From Hyphobacterium indicum (GTDB lineage Bacteria > Pseudomonadota > Alphaproteobacteria > Caulobacterales > Maricaulaceae): a stretch of DNA of 64,000 bases. Below are positions 35,038-41,931 of the stretch, in pieces (the stretch's first letter is position 1; each line of letters starts with the position of its first letter). The stretch lies in assembly GCF_003129605.1 (NCBI RefSeq), contig NZ_QBDX01000004.1:1-64000 (forward strand), in the 5' to 3' direction. The position numbers and the translations under genes are program-made. The notes beneath the pieces were generated by a model. That model made no database searches, had not been told where the DNA came from, and was given only the letters and a program-made list of their open reading frames with translations.

Positions 35038-36030
35038 CTAAACCTTCACCAGCATCTTTCCGGTATTGGCGCCGGAGAACAGCCCCATGAAGGCTTCAGG
35101 CATATTCTCGATACCCTCGACAATGGTGTTGCGCGGTTTCACCTTGCCCTCGGCCATCCACTTGCCGAGATCGCCGATAAAGGCAGGCAGCAGGTCGAAA
35201 TGGTCCGAAACAATAAAGCCCTGTATCCGCAATGACTTGCCGACGATATAGGTGAGGTTGTCAGTGATTTTTGCGCCCGGGTCATTATAGCGCTGGATCA
35301 TGCCGCAGGCGGCAATCCGGCCTTTCGGCTTCAGCACTTCCAGCGCCGCCGTCCAGTGTGTGCCACCGACATTCTCGAAATAGGCATCCACACCGCCGCC
35401 AATGGCCTTGGCTACCGCCTTGTCCAGACGTTCGGCCGCCTTGTAATCCACCGCCGCATCGGCCCCGATGGAGAGACAGTAGTCGGCCTTGTCCTGACCG
35501 CCCGCCGTGGCCACGACTTTCGCGCCCATGGCTTTTGAAAACTGGATCGCGGCGGAACCGACGGCGCCCGCCCCGGCGGAAACCCAGATGCTCTCGCCGG
35601 CCTGCAGATCGATCATCCGCTTCAGCCCGACATAGGCGGTCATGCCGGTCAGCCCGGCAATGCCCAGATAATCCTCGGGCGCGATGTGGGTGGTATCGAG
35701 CTTGTTCAGCCCCTTGCCGTCGGAGATATAGGCCTCGCGCCAGCCATTCATGGAATTGACCCAGTCGCCTTCCTTGAAGCCGGGGTGATGGCTTTCCACC
35801 ACCTGTCCGACGGCGCCGCCGTCCATGGGCGCGTCCAGAGTGAACGGGTCGATATAGGTGCGCACACCGCTCATGCGGCCCCGCATATAGGGATCGACCG
35901 ACAGGAAACGGTTGGCCACCAGCACCTGCCCCTCGCCGGGTGAGCCGATGTCGGTCTCCGCCATTTTGAAATGCTCGGCGGTCGGCTCGGTCTTGGGATA
36001 GGCAGTCAGGTGGATTTCACGGGATATCAT
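35038..36030 (-). CDS. zinc-free NADP-dependent oxidoreductase (CurA-like)
   Basis: Medium-chain dehydrogenase/reductase without the zinc sites, 330 residues. It has 'FLSVDPYMRGRMSG' near residue 42, the nucleotide-binding 'VSAGAGAVGSAAIQFSKAMG' near residue 150, and 'GGVDAYFENVGGTHW' near residue 212. This is the prostaglandin/leukotriene B4 reductase-like subfamily that includes curcumin reductase CurA. Its ATG overlaps the stop of the upstream membrane protein gene by four bases. Confidence 0.88.
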   Translation of the reverse strand: MISREIHLTAYPKTEPTAEHFKMAETDIGSPGEGQVLVANRFLSVDPYMRGRMSGVRTYIDPFTLDAPMDGGAVGQVVESHHPGFKEGDWVNSMNGWREAYISDGKGLNKLDTTHIAPEDYLGIAGLTGMTAYVGLKRMIDLQAGESIWVSAGAGAVGSAAIQFSKAMGAKVVATAGGQDKADYCLSIGADAAVDYKAAERLDKAVAKAIGGGVDAYFENVGGTHWTAALEVLKPKGRIAACGMIQRYNDPGAKITDNLTYIVGKSLRIQGFIVSDHFDLLPAFIGDLGKWMAEGKVKPRNTIVEGIENMPEAFMGLFSGANTGKMLVKV

Positions 36031-36908
36031 ACGGCGAGGTCCTCTGGGTTATTTCCGGCATCAAGTGCCATCAGATCAATTAGTGAAAGATCATGGCCTA
36101 TGCCCAGCGCCAGATGCGTGAGCCATAATTGAACAACGGCAAGAATGACGAACATGATCGGCAATGCCGCGAGCTGGCCAAGAAGTTGAAGCGCAACGAT
36201 TAACAGGTTTTGGGAATAAAAACGATGCAGCAGGCGCCCCATGGCCACGAAATACCAGATGATCGAGACGACAAACCCTGCCCAGAAAAGCGCGGTTCCG
36301 GAAGCGAACGCAACGATCAGAAAAAATGGCAAAACCATTATGTAGGACGCATTGGTGGCTGCCAGATAAGCCAGAGCATGTCCGAAAAACGAACGCCGCC
36401 AATAATAAAACTTCAACAACAACAGAAAGGGTAGAGTGGACAAGAAAGCCAGCGGCATGGAGGTCAACGACGACATCCGGTCGAGTGTGAGGTCGACCTC
36501 GGCCCGGCAGGCCTGCATCGCTTCGGCGCGGTTGGCAGCATAACCGGGATCACTGGCGTCGAGCGGCGTCAATCGCGCCTGGCAATCCGGACCGGCTTCC
36601 AGCCATATTTCAATTGCGGCGCTGGTCTCCGGTGACGCCTCGAGCGCCTCGAGCGACATGCCTGTCGGCATATCTGCAAATGCCATCAAAGCAAATTGCA
36701 GCCCGAACAGCACCAGGAAAAAACGAATGATCGGCACATATTTTTCGCGGTCACCGGCATAGGCCGCTTCCACGACGCGCGGTGTGCGGAGGAATGTATC
36801 CCAGATTGTCCGGAAAATGCGCGTGTCCACACCAATCGCGGCATCAGCCACATCATCGACATCCGCGCGTGACGGGCGCGCATCATCCGGTTGGTTCGGA
36901 TCGCTCAT
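36027..36908 (-). CDS. five-helix membrane protein of unknown function
   Basis: A 293-residue protein. I start it at 'MSDPNQPDDARPSRADVDD', not the longer reading. After a cytoplasmic N-terminus, 'TIWDTFLRTPRVVEAAYAGD' and 'KYVPIIRFFLVLFGLQFALM' lead into the first helix (about residue 65). A periplasmic loop with two Cys ('DCQARL', 'MQACRAE') follows, then four helices. The layout recalls DUF3667/Yip1-like membrane proteins, which is only a loose match. It is coupled to the CurA-like gene, which may hint at a shared small-molecule role. Confidence 0.65.
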   Translation of the reverse strand: MSDPNQPDDARPSRADVDDVADAAIGVDTRIFRTIWDTFLRTPRVVEAAYAGDREKYVPIIRFFLVLFGLQFALMAFADMPTGMSLEALEASPETSAAIEIWLEAGPDCQARLTPLDASDPGYAANRAEAMQACRAEVDLTLDRMSSLTSMPLAFLSTLPFLLLLKFYYWRRSFFGHALAYLAATNASYIMVLPFFLIVAFASGTALFWAGFVVSIIWYFVAMGRLLHRFYSQNLLIVALQLLGQLAALPIMFVILAVVQLWLTHLALGIGHDLSLIDLMALDAGNNPEDLAV

Positions 36909-37048
36909 TGGGTCTCCCTCTTCGACTAACCTAGCCTGCACGCCGATTCTCACAAGAGGCGAAGCACGGAAAAGTCCGGCAACAATTGGTGAAGCCCGCC
37001 ACTGCGGCATTTCCTTGCCGGTAAGGACTTGCCTGCTAGTCAGCGCGC

Positions 37049-37972
37049 ATGAGCATTCACGATACCCAGATGAAGGCGGGCGTCATCGGCGCTGGCGTTT
37101 TCGGCGGACACCATGCGCGCAAATACGCCGCGTCGGACCGCGTCCACCTGGCGGGCGTCTATGACACCGATGCAGGCCGCGCCGAGGCGCTGGCCGCTCA
37201 GCTGGAAACGCGCGCCTATACCGACCTTGAGGCCCTGATCTCCGATTGTGACGCGGTCACCGTCGCCAGCCCGGCCGTGCATCATTACACCGGTGTGAAA
37301 GCGGCCCTGCAGGCGGGACGCCACGTGCTTGCCGAAAAACCGCTGGCGGACACCGCGGCCCGCGGCGGGGAGCTGATCCGCATCGCCCGCGAGCGCAATC
37401 TCGTCCTTCAGGTCGGCCATCAGGAGCGCTTTGTGTTCAACGCCATGGGCGTGTTCGACATCGACGAAGCCCCGCGCCGCATTTCCGCACGCCGCATGGG
37501 CCTGCGCTCGACCCGCAATCTGGATGTCTCGGTCACGGTCGATCTGATGATCCATGATCTCGACCTGGTCATGGCGCTGGCGCGGGCGCCGCTCGCCCGC
37601 CTTGAAGCGAACGCCACCAGGATATTCACCAGCCTGCCCGATGCGGCCGATGTGCGCATGGTCTTCGAGGACGGCTTCGAGGCCCTGCTGGAATCCAGCC
37701 GGGCCGCCGAGGCGCTCGACCGGGTCATGCGCATCGACTATGCAGGCGGATTTCTGGAAGTCGATTTTGTTGCCAAGACCTTCATCAACGAGACCGGTTT
37801 TGATCTGAACGCCGACTTTGCGGAAGACCCGAAGGCGAAGGATTCCCTTGGCGCCAACGTCAACGCCTTCATCGAGTCCGTGCTGGATGGCACACCGGTG
37901 GCCGTGCCCGCCGAAGCCGGCCTGGCCGCACTCGCGGTCGCTCGCGACATTGACCGGGCGGCCGCGCTCTGA
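37049..37972 (+). CDS. Gfo/Idh/MocA family oxidoreductase
   Basis: NAD(P)-dependent dehydrogenase fold, 307 residues. The Rossmann motif 'AGVIGAGVFGGHHARKYA' begins near residue 9, and the signature 'HVLAEKPLADTAARGGEL' (near residue 95) holds the conserved EKP lysine. 'DLMIHDLDLVMAL' near residue 168 supplies the catalytic histidine and aspartate. The substrate, usually a sugar or inositol, cannot be told. An internal Met at residue 8 is an alternative start. It runs ahead of nadE. Confidence 0.88.
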   Translation: MSIHDTQMKAGVIGAGVFGGHHARKYAASDRVHLAGVYDTDAGRAEALAAQLETRAYTDLEALISDCDAVTVASPAVHHYTGVKAALQAGRHVLAEKPLADTAARGGELIRIARERNLVLQVGHQERFVFNAMGVFDIDEAPRRISARRMGLRSTRNLDVSVTVDLMIHDLDLVMALARAPLARLEANATRIFTSLPDAADVRMVFEDGFEALLESSRAAEALDRVMRIDYAGGFLEVDFVAKTFINETGFDLNADFAEDPKAKDSLGANVNAFIESVLDGTPVAVPAEAGLAALAVARDIDRAAAL

Positions 37973-38015
37973 CTTCGCGCTTGAATGCCCGGCGCACCGG
38001 GTCTAGATCGCGCCC

Positions 38016-39662
38016 ATGACAAAGCTGCGTATAGCCTCCGCCCAGCTGAACCCGACGGTCGGCGATATTTCTGCCAATCTGGACAAGGCGCGGGCGGCGC
38101 GCGCCGAAGCCGCCGCCAATGGCGCGGACCTGATTGCCTTTCCAGAGCTTTTCATTCTCGGCTATCCGCCCGAGGATCTCGTGCTTAAGCCCGCCGCGGT
38201 CGAAGCCTGCCATGCGGCCATCGAAACCTTCGCGAAAGAGCCCGGCATCGCCGCGCTGATCGGCACGCCCTGGCGTGAGGACGGCAAGCTCTACAATGCG
38301 GTGGTGCTGATTGACGACGGCGAGATCAAGGCCACACGTTACAAGCACGACCTGCCCAATTATGCCGTCTTTGACGAGAAACGCGTTTTCGCACCCGGCC
38401 ACATTCCCGCCCCGGTGGATTGGCGCGGCCTCAGGCTCGGCCTGCCCATCTGCGAGGATATCTGGCTGGAAGACGTGCCGCGCGCGCTCGCCACACAGGG
38501 CGCGGATTTCTTCATCTCCATCAATGGGTCACCCTGGCGGCGCACGATTGAATCCGAACGCCGGGATGCCTTCGGGAAATGGGCGGACCTTGATGTGCCG
38601 CTGGTTTTTGTCAACCAGGTCGGCGGACAGGACGAGCTGGTCTTTGACGGAGCCTCCTTCGCCTGGAATCCGGGCGGCGGAGAAATCCAGCGCCTGCCCG
38701 CCTTTACCGAACACCTGGCATATTCGGACTGGACAAAAGCGGATGGCGTCTGGACCGGCACCAGCGAACAGAAATCAAAAGTCCTGACCGGTCTGGAGGC
38801 CGACTGGAAAGCCACCTGTCTGGCGCTGGCCGACTATGTCAACAAGAACGGCTTTCCCGGCGTCGTGTTGGGCATGTCCGGCGGTATCGACAGCGCGATA
38901 TCCGCGGCGCTGGCGGCGGATGCGCTCGGGCCGGACCGGGTCTGGGCCGTGATGATGCCGTCGAAATACACCTCTGATCACAGCCTCGAGGATGCGAAGG
39001 CCTGCGCCGAGGCGCTCGGCGTGCGCTATGACATCATTGATGTCGAGCCCGCCATTGCGGCCATGGGCGGCATATTGACCGGTATTTTCGCGGGGCAAAC
39101 ACCCGACACGACCGAGGAGAATATCCAGTCGCGCATGCGCGGCGTGGTGTTAATGGCCCTGTCCAACAAGTTCGGCCCGATGGTTTTATCCACCGGCAAC
39201 AAGTCGGAAATGGCGGTGGGTTATGCCACCCTCTATGGCGATATGAATGGCGGCTATAACGCGCTGAAAGACATCTACAAATCCGAAGTCTATCAGCTCG
39301 CCCGCTGGCGCAATCAGCAAAACGCCTCACCGGGCCTCGCCCCGGCCGGCACGGTGATCCCGGAACGCATCATCACCAAGGCCCCGTCCGCCGAACTCAA
39401 GCCCGATCAGACCGATCAGGACAGCCTGCCCGATTATGACGTGCTCGATGAAATCCTCACCGGCCTGGTCGAGAACGAGCACGGGCCGAAGGAAATCGCC
39501 GCGCAGGGGCATGATCCGGCGCTGATCGCGCGCATCGAGAACATGCTCTACCGCGCCGAATACAAACGCCGCCAGGCCCCGCCGGGCGCCAAGATCGGGC
39601 GCAAGAATTTCGGCCGCGACCGCCGCTATCCGATTACGAACAAGTTTCGTTCGGTGAGGTAG
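38016..39662 (+). CDS. nadE: glutamine-dependent NAD+ synthetase
   Basis: Last enzyme of NAD biosynthesis. The 548-residue form fuses an N-terminal nitrilase-type glutaminase (about 1-250: Glu in 'IAFPELFILGYPPED', Lys in 'TRYKHDLPNY', Cys in 'LPICEDIW') to a C-terminal synthetase domain with the P-loop 'GMSGGIDSAISAAL' near residue 289. 'LSTGNKSEMAVGYATLYGD' near residue 390 is a further family motif. It is complete. The lower-GC accessory stretch begins about 40 bases after its stop. Confidence 0.96.
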   Translation: MTKLRIASAQLNPTVGDISANLDKARAARAEAAANGADLIAFPELFILGYPPEDLVLKPAAVEACHAAIETFAKEPGIAALIGTPWREDGKLYNAVVLIDDGEIKATRYKHDLPNYAVFDEKRVFAPGHIPAPVDWRGLRLGLPICEDIWLEDVPRALATQGADFFISINGSPWRRTIESERRDAFGKWADLDVPLVFVNQVGGQDELVFDGASFAWNPGGGEIQRLPAFTEHLAYSDWTKADGVWTGTSEQKSKVLTGLEADWKATCLALADYVNKNGFPGVVLGMSGGIDSAISAALAADALGPDRVWAVMMPSKYTSDHSLEDAKACAEALGVRYDIIDVEPAIAAMGGILTGIFAGQTPDTTEENIQSRMRGVVLMALSNKFGPMVLSTGNKSEMAVGYATLYGDMNGGYNALKDIYKSEVYQLARWRNQQNASPGLAPAGTVIPERIITKAPSAELKPDQTDQDSLPDYDVLDEILTGLVENEHGPKEIAAQGHDPALIARIENMLYRAEYKRRQAPPGAKIGRKNFGRDRRYPITNKFRSVR

Positions 39663-39703
39663 AGGCCGTTTTATCGCCAAAATTGGATGTTTGATCCACT
39701 TTC

Positions 39704-40237
39704 ATGAAATGGCTCGCGATAGCATTCTCCATCCTCATTGGAATTCCGACCGTAGTTTTCGCGGTAGATTACTATGGTCGCTATGACAGCTGGCGAACTC
39801 TTGATGCTGCAACCGTGCAAGCTGAAGCCGTCAATTATGTAGAACGATACGATATCAACAATGTCGGTGTTTGCGTATATGCCGTTACGTGCGAAGCGGA
39901 CCAAGCGATCCTATCGCCAATCCCGGATCTCGACGCGCATGATTTTTATCAGACACGAGAATTGATCTGGGCAAGGCGCTTTGAAGGGGCCTGCACTGGG
40001 CGCACTGCCAATCTAGGCCTTCATTTGGTCGAGCTGGAACAAAATTCCACGACCCTTCGGTCTTATCAAGAAACGGGCAGGTGGTCGTTTTCAAACGACA
40101 GGTTCATTCAGCGGCGAAGTCGCTTTCAAAGTGGCTATTTCAGCGAAGAGCCGTGGCAAAGATGCACTCCCGATAATTTTGCATTCACGCGGATTGACGG
40201 TGAAATCACGCTCCCTCCCGAGACAGGGATTGATTGA
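39704..40237 (+). CDS. orphan membrane-anchored protein (lower GC)
   Basis: A 177-residue protein that I do not recognise. It has an N-terminal helix or signal anchor (residues 3-21) followed by a polar domain with four cysteines ('VGVCVYAVTCEAD', 'EGACTGRT', 'QRCTPDN'), suggesting two disulfides outside the cytoplasm. Base composition is visibly lower in GC than in nadE or gltX, and codons such as GTA, ATA and CGA are common, which points to acquired DNA. Its stop adjoins the start of the next gene (TGA then ATG), so they are coupled. Confidence 0.7.
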   Translation: MKWLAIAFSILIGIPTVVFAVDYYGRYDSWRTLDAATVQAEAVNYVERYDINNVGVCVYAVTCEADQAILSPIPDLDAHDFYQTRELIWARRFEGACTGRTANLGLHLVELEQNSTTLRSYQETGRWSFSNDRFIQRRSRFQSGYFSEEPWQRCTPDNFAFTRIDGEITLPPETGID

Positions 40238-40627
40238 ATGGTCAGGTTGTTATTTTCGTTGCTGGTATTGGCAGCTGAACCAGCCATCGCCCAAGACGCT
40301 GAAAACTGGCCTCCTCCTCCCGGGCCGGTTTGTGGAGAAATCGAGTCCGGCGTGGAAGCTGACTACCGTCGACATGAGGCAGAGCTAACCGCAGATCGAT
40401 TTCGCGCCGCATTCGACGCTATGAACTCGCACGTTCTTGAGTGGACCATCGGAAGCACCGCTTACGATTTCCCGGGCTCTGAAGTTGATATTGCCTGGAC
40501 AAACCATATGGCCATCATCCGACTGTATGTCCTTAAACTCGAAGCGTTGAGTGCAGAGGGCGAAGAAGAACAACTGGCGATCAATCGGTTCTGTGATGCG
40601 CTCTCCAGCGCATTCATTATGGATTAG
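40238..40627 (+). CDS. orphan secreted protein (lower GC)
   Basis: A 129-residue protein with a signal peptide ('LLFSLLVLAAEPAIAQDA', cut near residue 19) and a helical mature part ('DYRRHEAELTADRFRAAFDA'). Two cysteines occur ('PVCGEI', 'RFCDAL'). No family recognised. It starts directly after the preceding stop and shares its lower GC, so the two form a small cassette. Both being exported, a joint periplasmic role is possible. Confidence 0.7.
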   Translation: MVRLLFSLLVLAAEPAIAQDAENWPPPPGPVCGEIESGVEADYRRHEAELTADRFRAAFDAMNSHVLEWTIGSTAYDFPGSEVDIAWTNHMAIIRLYVLKLEALSAEGEEEQLAINRFCDALSSAFIMD

Positions 40628-40649
40628 CAGCACAGCTCCAATTCCCATG

Positions 40650-40677
40650 CCTCGCGGCATTCGCCGGCGGGGATGTT
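40650..40677 (+). repeat. 28-bp direct repeat, left copy
   Basis: CCTCGCGGC, five variable bases, then CCGGCGGGGATGTT. The same two blocks with the same 5-base spacing recur in the same orientation at 41616-41643, 966 bases away. They bracket the DUF559 gene, both hairpin repeats and the hairpin-rich region. Confidence 0.75.
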
Positions 40678-40720
40678 GGTGTTCGACAGAAGACATGAAA
40701 CACAACCTTTGCGATTATTT

Positions 40721-40758
40721 CCCTCGCCCCCTTCAGGGGGAGAGGGTAGGGTGAGGGG
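40721..40758 (+). repeat. hairpin repeat, left inverted copy
   Basis: Stem CCCTCGCCCCC/GGGGGAGAGGG (one mismatch) with loop TTCA, followed by the tail TAGGGTGAGGGG. The 22 bases at 40737-40758 are an exact reverse complement of 41106-41127. The GTG start of the DUF559 gene begins at the very next base, so the purine-rich tail also serves as its ribosome site. Confidence 0.85.
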
Positions 40759-41154
40759 GTGCGACATCCGAACCGTGATAGAGCCCGCAAACTCAGGCGC
40801 GAACAGACCGATGCAGAGGGCAAGCTCTGGTATCTGCTGCGCAATCGGCGACTGGCCGGATACAAATTCAAACGGCAATTCCCGATTGGCCGCTATATCG
40901 CTGATTTTGCATGCGCGGAGCTGAAGCTTGTCATCGAAGCGGACGGCGGCCAGCATGCGGACCGTCAGCCCTATGATGATAATCGCTCACGCTGGCTGCA
41001 ATGCGAAGGCTGGCGCGTGCTACGCTTCTGGAACCATGACATTCTGAACAATATCGAGGGCGTTACCGAGACACTTCTGGAAGCAGTGCGGTTTCTGGAA
41101 AACAACCCCTCACCCTACCCTCTCCCCGCAAGCGGGGAGAGGGAAAACCGCTAG
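40759..41154 (+). CDS. DUF559 (Vsr-like) endonuclease-domain protein
   Basis: A 131-residue protein of the DUF559 family, related to the very-short-patch-repair/PD-(D/E)xK nuclease fold. The core reads 'EGKLWYLLRNRRLAGYKFKR' (near residue 20), 'FPIGRYIADFACAELKLVIE' and 'ADGGQH', which holds the expected acidic catalytic residues, then 'LQCEGWRVLRFWNHDIL'. The only usable start is a GTG at the edge of the left hairpin repeat. The last 17 or so codons ('PSPYPLPASGERENR') are supplied by the right inverted repeat. The frame is intact. DNA cleavage is likely for the fold but unproven for the family. Confidence 0.85.
   Translation: MRHPNRDRARKLRREQTDAEGKLWYLLRNRRLAGYKFKRQFPIGRYIADFACAELKLVIEADGGQHADRQPYDDNRSRWLQCEGWRVLRFWNHDILNNIEGVTETLLEAVRFLENNPSPYPLPASGERENR
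41106..41143 (+). repeat. hairpin repeat, right inverted copy
   Basis: Head CCCCTCACCCTA followed by the perfect 12-bp stem CCCTCTCCCCGC/GCGGGGAGAGGG with loop AA. It is the mirror of the left copy and encodes the C-terminus of the DUF559 protein. A GC-rich stem followed by AAAACC could also slow transcription, but there is no U-run on the plus strand. Confidence 0.85.
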
Positions 41155-41289
41155 CGGTCCCGATTAGCCGCCTCCGTCCGCCAACTTATCCACCCCTCCC
41201 CAACCGCCCCTATAATGCGCCGCACCTCATCCCGTGAGAGGCGGTCTGCAGGTCGTCTGTATATCGGGGGATGAGGGGAATGCCTCGAG

Positions 41290-41575
41290 TGGGCCGGGCT
41301 AACGATCCGGTTCATGAAAGAGCGGCTGCGGGTGCGACGCCTCCTGAAAGGGAAGCGGGCGGATATCGCCTTGCAGGATTGAAGGGTGGAAAGGTCCATC
41401 GTCAGGCCCTCCTGGCTTGGCCAACGAAACGGTGGAAACCGGTTGCCCGGTTGGGGAAAGCCCATGCAATCCGGCGGGTAGGACGAAATACCGGTGTGCC
41501 TGAAAGACGGTCCGGCAGTTGTAAGACATTCCGCGCGGGAGGCCTGGCAGGCCACCCACATACACATCCATAGAC
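41290..41575 (+). ncRNA. hairpin-rich block, candidate structured RNA
   Basis: Local stems include AACCGG-ttgc-CCGGTT (41437-41452) and GGG-a-GGCCT-ggc-AGGCC-a-CCC (41537-41557), with GAAA-type loops around 41424 and 41456. No protein frame is convincing. It could be a structured RNA linked to the neighbouring nuclease gene, or just decayed mobile DNA. It does not match RNase P RNA, tmRNA or group II intron domain V as I know them. Confidence 0.2.
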
Positions 41576-41615
41576 GGCTTGCGAGTTCCTCCCGCGCCCT
41601 CTCTCATCCTCAAAG

Positions 41616-41643
41616 CCTCGCGGCGCTGACCGGCGGGGATGTT
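41616..41643 (+). repeat. 28-bp direct repeat, right copy
   Basis: CCTCGCGGC, five bases (GCTGA), then CCGGCGGGGATGTT. Identical to 40650-40677 outside the central five bases. Confidence 0.75.
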
Positions 41644-41689
41644 CGGCATGGCAGATGTGGATCCGGTGTCCTCCCCACATTCCCTCCCA

Positions 41690-41775
41690 CCTCATCCTGA
41701 GGTGCTCGCGACAGCGAGCCTCGAAGGAGCATGCGTGGTTCGAGGCTTCTCTGCGAGAAGCGCCTCACCATGAGG
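41690..41775. repeat. branched palindromic element (cruciform-like)
   Basis: Outer arms CCTCATCCTGAGG and CCTCACCATGAGG pair with two mismatches. Inside are two perfect side hairpins, GCTCGC-gaca-GCGAGC (41704-41719) and CTTCTC-tgc-GAGAAG (41746-41760), and a central stem CTCGAA/TTCGAG (41720-41725, 41739-41744). The result is a four-stem cruciform. I recall similar CTCATCCTGAGG elements being widespread in alphaproteobacteria. Confidence 0.8.
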
Positions 41776-41792
41776 CAGGTCGAGTTTGGGCA

Positions 41793-41819
41793 CCCTCTCT
41801 TCTTGAAAATGGGAGAGGG
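41793..41819. repeat. degenerate hairpin repeat copy
   Basis: CCCTCTC and GAGAGGG form a 7-bp stem around a long A/T-rich loop. It resembles the hairpin that flanks the DUF559 gene but lacks its adjacent tail. Confidence 0.5.
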
Positions 41820-41931
41820 AAAAAACGCGCCCCGGAATGAAGAGAGGAAAACGCGTCCAACCGCCCCTCACCCTTGCCGCAAAGACGCATCGGCGCTAAG
41901 CCGCGCGCTTCTGTTTCAGCAGGTAAATTCC

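Larger units (their letters stand above)
41155..41931. other. 777-base gene-free repeat region before gltX
   Basis: No credible gene. Several frames on both strands stay open by chance because stops are rare here; the longest (minus 41567-41151, plus 41271-41573) resemble nothing I know. The stretch holds a hairpin-rich block (41290-41575), the right copy of the 28-bp direct repeat, a branched 86-base palindrome, and degenerate copies of the hairpin family (41793-41819, and the head CCCCTCACCCT at 41864-41874). It looks like a landing zone for small palindromic elements. Confidence 0.6.

Noticed and set aside
41290-41575. RNase P RNA, tmRNA, group II intron or IscB-linked omega RNA
   Set aside because: The conserved cores I know for these RNAs are not visible, and no reverse transcriptase or IscB/HNH gene is nearby.
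41151-41695. Overlapping open frames on the minus strand (up to 138 codons)
   Set aside because: Three frames are open at once, none has a ribosome site or recognisable domain, and they cross the hairpins. Treated as repeat or possible RNA.
41731-41931. 67-codon upstream extension of gltX
   Set aside because: The extra residues are encoded by the cruciform and hairpin repeats, and the GltX N-terminus begins precisely at MTTKVRFAPSPTG.
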